From NCBI GenBank assembly GCA_018398815.1, contig CM031601.1:26210363-26274362 (forward strand): a stretch of 64,000 bases of DNA, read 5' to 3'. The notes below the pieces were generated by a model. It saw only the letters and a program-made list of their open reading frames with translations, searched no databases and had not been told where the DNA came from. Origin of the DNA: Conus ventricosus. Lineage: Eukaryota > Mollusca > Gastropoda > Neogastropoda > Conidae. Made by a program: the position numbers and the translations under genes. This document shows, piece by piece, positions 21,901-34,100 of the stretch; the stretch's first letter is position 1, and every line of letters begins with the position of its first letter.

Positions 21901-24900
21901 ATTGGCATCAGGTTTGTTTCATGGCATCATCTCAGGGGTTATTCATTTCCAACAAGATGCATGTCAGTCGACAACATGCAGGTTTCTTAGTCTGGAGGCC
22001 ATTCGGTGTTTTAATGTTCTGCTAATGATAGTTCTTTCCATGTCGATGTGTATTGACTAGTCTGATGCTTCTCTGTGTTTGGTATGTTGATTTAGATAAG
22101 CTTAGTATGTGCATGATATTTTCAACGGCTGAGAGGGAAATAGTAGTCCTCATATTGTACTCTTTTTAAGCACACCTTAATTTTCACCTTTTTCAACTGG
22201 CTCTCTAATTTACATGTGTTTGTTTCTTTGAATTTTAAGTCAAAGTAATGAAGGAACAGAAAGAATCTTCGGAAACTTGGATCTGTGCTGTTTTATATGA
22301 TGCAACAAAGGTAGCAAAATGGCTTGCCTTTTTCTGTCACTTCAGGCACGTACATCCAAAGTGACACGAAGACATGAAAAAATTGTTTTGTTGATCACAA
22401 CTCATTTGTTTCAAACTTAAAAGTTCTGTCTCACACTGATATTTCCAGTTCTGTACAACTGGTTTACCAGCGAAGATCTTGAATTAAAACAGATGAGACC
22501 CTTTTGGATGTTCTCTGCTCGACGACAGTTCTTTTTTCTCAAATTCATAGTTGTTTGTGAAGCTGATGGTACATGCATGTTGAAATCGGCGAGCAGATTG
22601 GAACCAGAAACAGCAGTGACTGAGTAAACAAAGGCAAGCATGCACAGACACAAACATGTATATGGATGTACATGCACAGAAAGGCACACACCTGGGTGCA
22701 GTAAAGAGAAGGACAGACACAGAGTGAAATGAATAGACATGAATGGTCAGTCATGTAGCACTGTGTTGTGGTCAGGAGATGGTCAGTCATGTAGCACTGT
22801 GTTGTGGTCAGATGGTCAGTCATGTAGCACTGTGTTGTGGTCAGGAGATGGTCAGTCATGTAGCACTGTGTTGTGGTCAGGAGATGGTCAGTCATGTAGC
22901 ACTGTGTTGTGGTCAGATGGTCAGTCATGTAGCACTGTGTTGTGGTCAGATGGTCAGTCATGTAGCACTGTGTTGTGGTCAAGAGATGGTCAGTCATGTA
23001 GCACTGTGTTGTGGTCAGATGGTCAGTCATGTAGCACTGTGTTATGGTCAGATGGTTAGTCATGTAGCACTGTGTTGTGGTCAGATGGTCAGTCATGTAG
23101 CACTCTGTTGTGGTCAGGAGATAGTCAGTCATGTAGCACTGTATTGTGATCAGGAGATGGTCAGTCATGTAGCACTGTATTGTGGTCAGATGGTCAGTCA
23201 TGCAGCATGGTGTTGTGGTCAGGAGATGGTCAGTCATGTAGCACTGTGTTGTGGTCAGGAGATGGTCAGTCATGTAGCACTGTGTTGTGGTCAGAGATGG
23301 TCAGTCATGTAGCACGTTTGTGGAGATGGTCAGTCATGTAGCACTGTGTTGTGGTCAGGAGATGGTCAGTCATGTAGCACTGTATTGGATTCAGGAAGAT
23401 GGTCAGTCATGTAGCACTGTGTTGTGGTCAGGAGATGGTCAGTCATGTAGCACTGAGTAGTCAGATGGTCATTCATGTAGCACTGTGTTATGATCAGATG
23501 GTCAGTCATGTAGCACTGTGTTGTGGTCAGGAGATGGTCAGTCATGTAGCACTGAGTAGTCAGATGGTCATTCATGTAGCATGTGTTATGGTCAGATGGT
23601 CAGTCATGTAGCACTGTGTTGTGGTCAGGAGATGGTCAGTCATGTAGCACTGAGTTGTCAGATGGTCATCATGTAGCATGAGTTATGGTCAGATGGTCAG
23701 TCATGTAGCACTGTGTTGTGGTCAGATGGTCAGTCATGTAGCACTGTGTTGTGGTCAGAGATGGTCAATCATGTAGAACATGTGTTGTGTCAGATGGCAG
23801 TCATGTAGCACTGTGTTGTGGTCAGATGGTCAGTCATGTAGCACTGTGTTGTGGTCAGATGGTCAGTCATGTAGCACTGTGTTTGGTCAGATGTCAGTCA
23901 TGTAGCACTGTGTTGTGGTCAGAGATGGTCAGTCATGTAGCACTGTGTTGTGGTCAGATGGTCAGTCATGTAGCACTGTGTTGTGGTCAGATGGTCAGTC
24001 ATGTAGCACTGTGTTGTGGGTCAGGAGATGGTCAGTCATGTAGCACTGTGTTGTGGTCAGAATGGGTCAGTCATGTAGCACTGTGTTGTGGTCAGATGGT
24101 CAGTCATGTAGCACTGTGTTGTGGTCAGATGGTCAGTCATGTAGCACTGTGTTGTGGTCAGGAGATGGTCAGTCATGTAGCACTGTGTTGTGGTCAGATG
24201 GTCAGTCATGTAGCACTGTGTTTGGTCAGTTATGTAGCACTGTGTTGTGGTCAGGAGATGGTCAGTCATGTAGCACTGTGTTGTGGTCAGATGGTCAGTC
24301 ATGTAGCACTGTGTTGTGGTCAAGAGATGGTCAATCATGTAGCACTGTGTTGTGGTCAGATGGTCAATCATGTAGCACTGTGTTGTGGTCAGATGGTCAG
24401 TCATGTAGCACTGTGTTGTGGTCAAGAGATGGTCAATCATGTAGCATCTGTTGTGGTCAGAATGGTCAATCATGTAGCACTGTGTTGTGGTCAGGAGATG
24501 GTCAATCATGTAGCACTGTGTTGTGGTCAGAGATGGTCAATCATGTAGCACTGTGTTGTGGTCAAGAGATGGTCAGTCATGTAGCACTGTGTTGTGGTCA
24601 AGAGATGGTCAGTCATGTAGCACTGTGTTGTGGTCAAGAGATGGTCAGTCATGTAGCACTGTGTTGTGGTCAGAGATGGTCAATCATGTAGCACTGTTTT
24701 GTGTCAGTAGAGGGTCAGTCATGTAGCACTGTGTTGTGGTCAAGAGATGGCCTGTCATGTAGCACTGTGTTTGGTCAGGAGATGGTCAGTCATGTAGCAC
24801 TGTGTTGTGGTCAGGAGGTGGTCAGTCATGTAGCACTTTGTTGTGGTCAGGAGGACAACCAGAGGAGCCTGGACAAGGACACAGCCAAACAGATGTTGAC

Positions 24901-25780
24901 ACTGCTGCTGGGGGCACAGTGGCCACTGCAGTCCAGCTTCAACCAGTTCCTGGAACAGAGTGTAAGGCTTGGCCGTGGGCTGTCTGGTTGGATGCTGAAC
25001 TAGTTTTCATTTTAGGAGTGTTGTGGTATTTTTGTGGTCTTTTGTGTATCTGTATTCATATATCTCTTCACCAACTGATTTCGATTTGAATTTGTAGCCA
25101 ATTATCTGATTTTGGGGAAGCTTTTATTTTTCTGTTGCTTGCCAGCGTATTGACATAAGATCACTTTTTGTTAAACAATAGAAATATAACAACAGCAAAC
25201 AAGTAGTCTGGTCCAGATTCTGGTTCAAAATGGCTTTCTTTGTTTGTTTAATTGTTTCAAACTTGCATTCCTGTCCATGTGTATGCATGATGATCAAAAA
25301 AGAGAAACTAGGTCAGCAAATATAATGATTACTGACACATCAAAAGAATGAAGAGGAATACAAAACAAGTCCATAGCAACGATTCTAACTGCACTGTGAG
25401 AAAGTTTGTTCCCATATGCTGAGATGCCAGCCTTTAGTGCCAGTAATGTAGTTTTGTGCACTCAGGGGATCTTATAAAACAAATTTTTGAATTACCATAT
25501 TTAAAAGAATAATGCCTGTGGTTATTCATATTTACTTTTTGAGAGGATATGGGGTAACACATCCCTAAGCGAGCCAGGCAAATTACTTTCCAGTTACATT
25601 AATGTAGAAACGTTTGTGTCGAACAGTGATAATTATTTCCTAAAAATTAGGGGGTCAGACTCGGAGCAAAAAACTTGTTTCCAAATTTTCAGGGGGTCAC
25701 AAAAATATTTAGGGAGTCACACTTTATAACTGCTTGTAAATGTACTGAAACACACACACACACACGCACGCACACGCACA

Positions 25781-25842
<62 letters not shown>

Positions 25843-28800
25843 CGTGTTCTGACTGTCTCTCATACATAAATACACAGAGAAAATATTACACAGAAATGGA
25901 TAAGAGGTGCTATCAACAAAGTTAATTGAACACTCCAGATTATACTAAACATTATTTATTTAGATTCATGTTCAAATATTAATAAAGTGTTAACTAACAT
26001 GAATAAGTGTGAACACCTACACTATCAGGATTTTAACTGTGAAACTTGATGTTTGGGATACCCTCCGCAATTATCGTCACAGAATTTACATAACGTGAGC
26101 CAATTCCATCAGTCCTGAAACACTTATTATTTGACCATATACCGGTTGCCTTGCACTGATCATCGGGAGCCCGGTGACAAACAAGAGGCGAGTGAGGAAT
26201 ATTCGTAGAACCTTTCACAAAACAATATAGGCTGGCCACTCTTGGACTGTGAGCAACACATTCCTACGTCCATAACAGCGCCATTGTAATTATCCGAACC
26301 GGTTGTGCTGAAAAGATCGCTTGACTTTCGTTTCATTTGCTGGATTATCACCTGCAAGCCACAGAGAACTGTCAATTTTATCTCTGAAAAGCCAAATTAT
26401 GTACAGTTTTCCATGCTGTCCACGCTTGGGCGAATCACTTGATCTTGTGGTCCAGTCATAGACTAAGTTGTCTAATTTGATGACTCTTGTTGGTTTTCAG
26501 CTGAAAAGAGTTCTCAAGCGGAAATTGTTCATCGATTCAGAACATTCTAAAGCGTCAAAACAAGTTAGTTTTTTATCGACTGCAATCGAGGCAGATCGGA
26601 CAAAAGTGCTTTTACGTGATGCGTTGCTCAGAGTTGCAATACATACAGAAGAAAATCATAGCATCACGGTGAATGTTGGTATGTTTTAGTGATGATTTGC
26701 AGTGTGTCAGACAGGAAATTTGTGCATCAGAGACACACATTTGTGCATAAGAATTATCAGTGGTTGAATTTATCTTCTGTTAAAAATATTAAATCATTCC
26801 AAAACATTCAACAGCAACAACAAAAATTAAGTCATTCCAAAGTGCCAATAAAGTTGCGGAAATCTCATCGAGTTTATTAGTGCATTTATTAATAAATAAA
26901 AGTTATTCGCTTGCCTTAGATTGTAGAGGCAGACATGCACTCGCTCACAAGCATTGAAGTTGCTGATGTTGATATTATTTTTCAAAGCTACACATGATAT
27001 ATATACATGCACTTGTTTCTGTTGATTATTGCACATGATATGTGGGTTTGAGGGCTGCCCTGCATATGCTGACAAGTGGTGGTGTGTGATTCCCCCTCCC
27101 CCTTCTTCCTTGCCTTCTGTGTGGCCCTTCCACTCATGTGCTGCTCTCCCAAACCCACTTTTGTCTCATTCCTGGCATGGACTCTGAAATGTTGGCAGGA
27201 AATGAGACAAATGTCTGTAGATAGGTAAGAACCTAGAATGTTAGCAGGAATGAGACAGATATCTATAGATTCTAGGAATGAGACAAATGTCTATAGATTG
27301 AAAAAGACCTAGAATGCTAGCAGAAAAGAGACAGATGTCTATAGACAGATAAGGACCTAGAATGCTAGCAGAAAAGAGACAGATGTCTATAGATAGATAA
27401 GGACCTAGAATGTTGGCAGGAATGAGACAGATGTCTATAGATAGATAAGGACCTAGAATGTTGGCAGGAATGAGACAATGTCTATAGATAGATAAGGACC
27501 TAGAATGTTGGCAGGAATGAGACAGATGTCTATAGATAGATAAGGACCTAGAATGTTGGCAGGAATGAGACAGATGTCTATAGATAGATAAGGACCTAGA
27601 ATGTTGGCAGGAATGAGACAGATGTCTATAGATAGATAAGGACCTAGAATGTTGGAAGAATGAGACAGATGTCTATAGATAGATAAGGACCTAGAATGTT
27701 GGCAGGAAATGAGACAGATGTCTATAGATAGATAAGGACCTAGAATGTTGGCAGGAATGAGACAGATGTCTATAGATAGATAAGGACCTAGAATGTTGGA
27801 AGGAATGAGACAGATGTCTATAGATAGATAAGGACCTAGAATGTTGGCAGAAAAGAGACAGATGTCTATAGACAGATAAGGACCTAGAATGTTGGCAGGA
27901 ATGAGACAGATGTCTATAGATAGATAAGGACCTAGAATGTTGGCAGAATGAGACAGATGTCTTAGATAGATAAGGACCTAGAATGTTGGCAGAAATGAGA
28001 CAGATGTCTATAGACAGATAAAGACCTGGAATGTTGGCAGAAATGAGACAGATGTCTATAGATAGATAAGGACCTAGAATGTTGGCAGAAATGAGACAGA
28101 TGTCTATAGATAGTAAGGACCTAGAATGTATTAGGAATGAGACAGATGTCTATAGATAGATAAGGACCTAGAATGTTGGCAGGAATGAGACAGATGTCTA
28201 TAAATAGATAAGGACCAAGAATGTTGTTAGGAATGAGACAGATGTCTATAGAATAGTAAGGACCTAGAATGTTGGCAGAAAAGAGACAGATGTCTATAGA
28301 TAGATAAGGACCAAGAATGTTGGCAGAAATGAGACAGTGTCTATAAATAGGTAAGGACCTAGAATGTTAGCAGGAATGAGACATGTCAATAAATAGGTAA
28401 GGACTAGAATGTTACAGAAATGAGACATGTCTATAATATGTAAGGACCTAGAATGTTAGCAGGAGTGAGACATGTCTATAATAGGTAAGAACTAGAATGT
28501 TACAGAAATGAGAGTGTCAAAATATGTAAGACCTAAGATATACAGGAGTGACTGTCATAAAAGTAAGGACCTAGAATGTTGGCTGACAAATGTCTAATCA
28601 GCAGTGAGCTGTAGAATGTTGATTAGTACAGATGGTGTCTGTGCAGAGAAAGGAATCAAGAATGTTGGCAGGATGGACAAATTGTCTATGCAGAGAATGT
28701 TTGGCAAAATGATGAAAAAATGTCTTTGTAGAGATAAGGTTCTAGTAATTGGCAGTGGTGAGGAAAATCTTTGTAATGAACAAACGGCGATACAAGGTGA

Positions 28801-31075
28801 GCTCTTCTTGTTTATTGCAGTAATAGAAATATCTGTGCAGAGATAGCTTCTGGGAAAGCTGTCAGCAAAGAGACAATGTTCATTGATATTGAGATGTATG
28901 TGTGATGATGAAGGGTGTTGTGCAGCAGAACGTGATAATAGAAAAACATGTTCACTGTAGGCGAAGGTGACCATACTGTGAACAGGTTTTGATGCTGAAC
29001 TGAACTACAAAAATGAACGTGTAAACTAGTTTCTGTCATGATTGTCCGTGAACGATTGTCAAAAGAAACATGTTTTGTTAATTGTGTGCGAAGTACCATG
29101 AACTGAGAACAAAACCATTGTATACATTGTAAACCTTAATGTTGCAACATGTTGTGATTTGAACAGACCGTTACCAGTGATGAACAAAGATCAGTGGTGT
29201 AATGTCCTGAATTCAGCCGCTCCATGATTCCGACCTCCACAACTATGAGAAGATGGTGCTTGTAAGTGATTAGCTGTCATTTGATAGTGTCCTTTCTTCA
29301 TGACACGAAACCACTCGCATACTACACACTCTGACTTCATGCATGCCACACACACTAGAATCAATGCATACAGATCAGAATATTTAAAAAGAAAAGAAAC
29401 CCTGGAAAAGAAAGTGCACTTACAACAACACTTGGAAGAAGGAAGGTAGTTGAGGACAAGGTGATGTATTAGTTTATCCCAGAAAACGATATTTGTTAAA
29501 GGTCTGTGTCGGCATGGTCTTTTACTTTTTCCCCTGTAGGTTTATTTCAGTATTTGCTAAAGCTTGATGATAAAGGTCTGTTTCTTCTCCATTATTTTGC
29601 CTGAATGTGCATGATTTCAACACCTACATGGGATTTTGATCACAAAGTCATCAACTGTTTGGTCACTGAGGTCTTCCTTGCTCTGTACTGAGAGCAGAGA
29701 TGTTCATGCTGTTCCTCTTCAGCCACTTGTCCAGTCATCCATTTGAAAAAAACAGTATCCTGCATGCCCTGTGAACCCTCACGGATTTTTTTTTCTTTTT
29801 TTTTTTTCTTTTCATTTAATAGGGACTGGGATGCATTGATGCAACTTGCATTAATGAAACACTTCCACACTCTGTCATTTCTAAATATCTTGGTATGGAA
29901 TTTTTCGTTTTGGTTTTGGTTTCTTTGTTTCACGCATACTTCCCGCACTTTCGTTAACCCTTTGACTGCCACACCCTTTTCATGCTCAGGTGTAACCATT
30001 TGCCAAGAGGTTACTGGTCGTGGAGGGTAATAATTTTTTTTTTTAATCTAGCATCCAAATAACTGAAAGAAAATACATATAAGGCATACTTTCCTGAAAG
30101 GAAATGAACACACTATCCAATTATGACATTTTCACATGAATTTAATTTTTCTGCTGGCAATGTATCTGGAATGAAATTGAATGTTTTTTGGGTTTTTTTT
30201 TAATTGTTTATGTATGTCATGGTGAATATGTACAAACATAAAATTCACACACAAGATTTTGAAAAAAAAACCTTATGAACTTAGAAGACAAATGCATCTA
30301 CTTAACATATGTGTCCATAAGTATATGAAGATTTCTCTAAACTGTTGATGCTGATCAGGTAACTGGTCACAGTTTCACACAGGTTTTGGTTCCTTTTGAC
30401 ACAGAATCTTATCTTCACACAGTTTTTTCTTGGTCTCCTTTTTCAAAGTTGTAGGTTCTGGGTGTAAACCCACCACACTAGAAATACACATACACACACG
30501 AAATATATACAACAGCAGTGTAGTACACCTGGAAACAAGTAAACAGACCCGGCTTTGGGGAACACTGTCCACACAGGTAGCTGTTCTCATTTCTTTTGCC
30601 CTGCTTGGAACACACTTTGCACCTCCTGCCTGAGGACTGCTTTCCTACAGTCTCTAGATGCTGACAGGGTGGGACACTGCTAGGACCTGCTCTGCATAAT
30701 GATTAGTTTCAGTTATGAAGTGATCAATCACAGTTTGTCTGTCTAGAAAAGCCAGTTATAATCTATAGGCCTTTCCTCTTCAACTGGTGTCTTGAGGCCA
30801 GGTTCAGTGAAGGCTGACATGTCTGGCGGGATCATGTTTGGTTGTGCAAGGGGATGATCCAGCACCACACCTCTCGCTCGTTCCAAGCAGAACTCCTCTT
30901 CCTCAGCCTCTTCCTCTGCTCAGACCTGTTGAGATAATTATTGTAAGATATATGCCTCTTTCACACACACACACACACATTGTTCACACACACAATCATG
31001 CTCTCTCTCAGACACACACAGACACACAAGCTAATACACTGTTCACTCACTCACTCACTTACACACACACTTACA

Positions 31076-31134
<59 letters not shown>

Positions 31135-34100
31135 CACACCCTTTGCCATGCCCACTATCTTCAGTCCAGCTCTTCCTGGCCCCTGCAAAAGTAACAGCAT
31201 ACACAGTTCAAAACACATTATAGTGACCGTCAGTCTCTCACCTCAACCAGCTTTCCTCTCCCTCCACTTGGCTGCGTGCCAGGCCTGCCACTTCGCAACA
31301 TTCTCACACTGTAGGCCCAGTCAACATTAGCAGACAATGGAAGCTGTGGCATATCTTTTCTTTTCCCCCTTTTGTGGTCGAACCACTTGACTGGTCAGCG
31401 CCTCGCTCAAAATCTGGGTCAGCAATGCTTTGATATTTTGCCTCCAGCTACGCTCTCTCCTCACTGCTGACGTCAACACAACTAACACGGACAAACATGG
31501 AAAGTGTCCAACGTCTGCATCACACCATTTCTCAGCAACTCAGTTTCATCATGTTCCTCTTCATCATAAGCAAGTGTCACAATAAGCACTAAAATCTTCA
31601 TCCTCAATCAGTTGTAGAACTTCACCCACATTGGTGGTCACACAATCACAAAACTACTTCGATTTATACAGTATTTTTACTCGGTTGGGGCGAGGTTGAG
31701 GTTCGTCGTCAGCCATGTTGAACTCGACTTCTCACACGCGTATCAATCAAGAGGGGGTGGTGATGCAAAGCTGATGAACAGACCATTACATGACATGATT
31801 GGAGCTCACAGCTTATAAATAATTCAAGCAGACATATCAAGCTTTCTGATTGGGGTGTGTTGGGACTCACAGGTCTAAAGGTGGGACTAGGAAAATTCTA
31901 GCTACGACGATGATGGATATTTCGTCATGGGGCGCTATCTCTGCACACAGAAGTATGACGGAAATCTCCATCATGGGGCAGTCAGAGGGTTAATCACCTT
32001 TCTTCATGTGCGTGGTTCCTTATTCTTTGACATTATCTGAATGAGTGAAACTGTTTTCGCACACAGGTGAACTTGCCAGTGTCATGACTGATGTTTCCTT
32101 CTTCTTACATAGGGTTACAACTTTCACCCGATCATCAACTGTTGACATTTTTCTTTCCTCAAGACACTTGGAGACATGCGTTTCAAGAAACAACGGTATT
32201 CCCATTCAAAATGTTGAGCTGTTGCTGGATAACAAGCATGCTGTCATGGTTTCAGTTGAGAAAGTGCTAATGACATATCATTCTTTGACAGTCAATGCAC
32301 ACAGAAAATTCAATGAATTCTGGCTCAGACCATCCTATGCAAGGATTAAATGTCATGTTGCATATATTGAAACCAAAAGCTCTCATTAAAGGTCTACTTT
32401 AGAGATTTTCGATAATTTGTTAAAAACAGGTCTGCATGTCGTATAACTACAGTATGGTATTCATTTTTCAAAAAAAATCGCCGGAAGAATTTAATAGATA
32501 AAAAACGACTTTTGCACACCTGTTCAAACCCCGCGCGGTAGGCCGAAAACCGTGACATCACTTGATGGACTGGCCGTCAGCCGCGAACCTACACAACAAG
32601 CCAACGCCAAGTGAAATCAACACGAGTTGCGATTCCCCACAGCCTAAAAAGTCACGAGGGGGTGGCAGATATTGTGCTGTAGGCGAGTGCAGCAGCTCAG
32701 CAGGAGACGGATATTCTTTGCACACATTTCCATCTGATCCAGATACTCGAAAGAAGTGGATTCGGTTCGTGCAACCATGCCGGGCAGCTACAGTTCTTTT
32801 TACCACGTCAGTTCCAGCTGGAACGAGCTATTCCGACAATTGCCGAGCCCGTTCGAGTAGCTCAAAAACTTCGTCTGCATTGTGCGCGTATACTTTGAAG
32901 GCGGAGTGGTAAGCTCGTACAGATGAGTACGATAGTCGCACGTTTATTCTGTTCCTATCTATGGACAGATCACACTTGTTAAATTGAATGAACACGTTAA
33001 GGCTTGAGGAAGGAGAATCTCCGCTCGCCGTCCACGCATGATCGCATCAAGAAGTCAGTCGGTAGGCTCCCTCGAGACTTCGGTAAAGTCCGTACGCCTT
33101 CGGAATGCTGTGTTCGGGCGTCCAGCTGGAACTGAACTGACGTGGTAAAAAGAACTTAGCGTTCAAACTGATAAGGTACAGGCCTTGCAGAAACATCACC
33201 AGAGTCACATTGGCTGTCGCAATCATAGTCACTGCTTTTACATGATAAATTAAATACCGAGCGAGATGTGCAAGAACCATCAGAATCGCTTTCTGTCGCC
33301 GTCGCTGACCATCATGTGACGTCACATCCAAGAGCAGTTGAGCCATGCCAAGATTTAGTTGATTACCTCCCGTTTTCTTGATTACAGGTGAAAATACCCA
33401 CTTTCGCGGATCGATTTCGTGTGATCGGGAGCGAATCGGATGTTTATTTTACCAATTTATCAAACATTTCATATTTCTGCATAAGCTGACCAATTATCGA
33501 AAACCTCTAAAGTAGACCTTTAACGACTTGAAGGTTACTTGCAGCAGGGAAACAGAAATGTCCAAAATGACAGCTATAAGTTAGGCATGGGTGGGGGTAG
33601 ATGTGGGGTGTCAAAAGTAAAGAATAAGTGGGACAGGAACAATGACATCGGAGCCTTTGTAGAAATTCTGGAAGTTTCTTCCAGAGTCTTTTCCTTGAAA
33701 CCAGTCTGCTCACTCGGCTGCTGGCTCAGGCCATCTTGCTTTGCTTTACATGAACAAAAAGCTTTCCTTGCTTTCTTACACATGTTCAGTGCAGTCTTCC
33801 ATTTTACCTCCGTTTATGAACCACAGACTGGTTGATTCCCAGTTGGAAGGCAGAACTATGATTTCCTTCTTCTTCAGCAAGTTGAATTTGGCATCCATGT
33901 GATTGGCTTTGTCTACAGCATTACGCACAGTTTGTCAGGGGACACTCAGGGTGACTGTCAGTGAGATCAAGGCTAAAGTTTGCAACTAGTGTGGAAGCAA
34001 AATTGCAGTGTGAGCTGATGTGAGTCATTGTCTGTTGCCTGTCATATGACTTGAGCTAGTCCAGAAACAGGCAAATTGTTTCTTTGTCAGCAGTTAGTCA

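Larger units (their letters stand above)
29958..31989 (-). mobile_element. piggyBac-like DNA transposon, internally deleted
   Basis: TTAA target duplications (29954-29957 and 31990-31993) flank terminal inverted repeats CCCTTTGACTGCC (29958-29970) and its complement with one mismatch (31977-31989). Both features are typical of the piggyBac superfamily. The 2,032-bp interior carries transposase remnants on the minus strand and a CA-rich tract at 30961-31131. It sits in the last DCUN1D intron. Confidence 0.9.

Noticed and set aside
22545..24726. Long open frames of 106-265 codons on both strands
   Set aside because: They are translations of the minisatellite, whose 33- and 36-bp units are multiples of three. 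The same residues repeat in each unit, and both strands are open equally.
22743..28560. Tandem arrays as CRISPR
   Set aside because: Units are directly abutting without unique spacers, in a eukaryotic intron.
33047..33346. 99-codon minus-strand frame in the Kolobok-type element as transposase
   Set aside because: No catalytic motif recognised; it lies antisense to degraded plus-strand sequence of the element.
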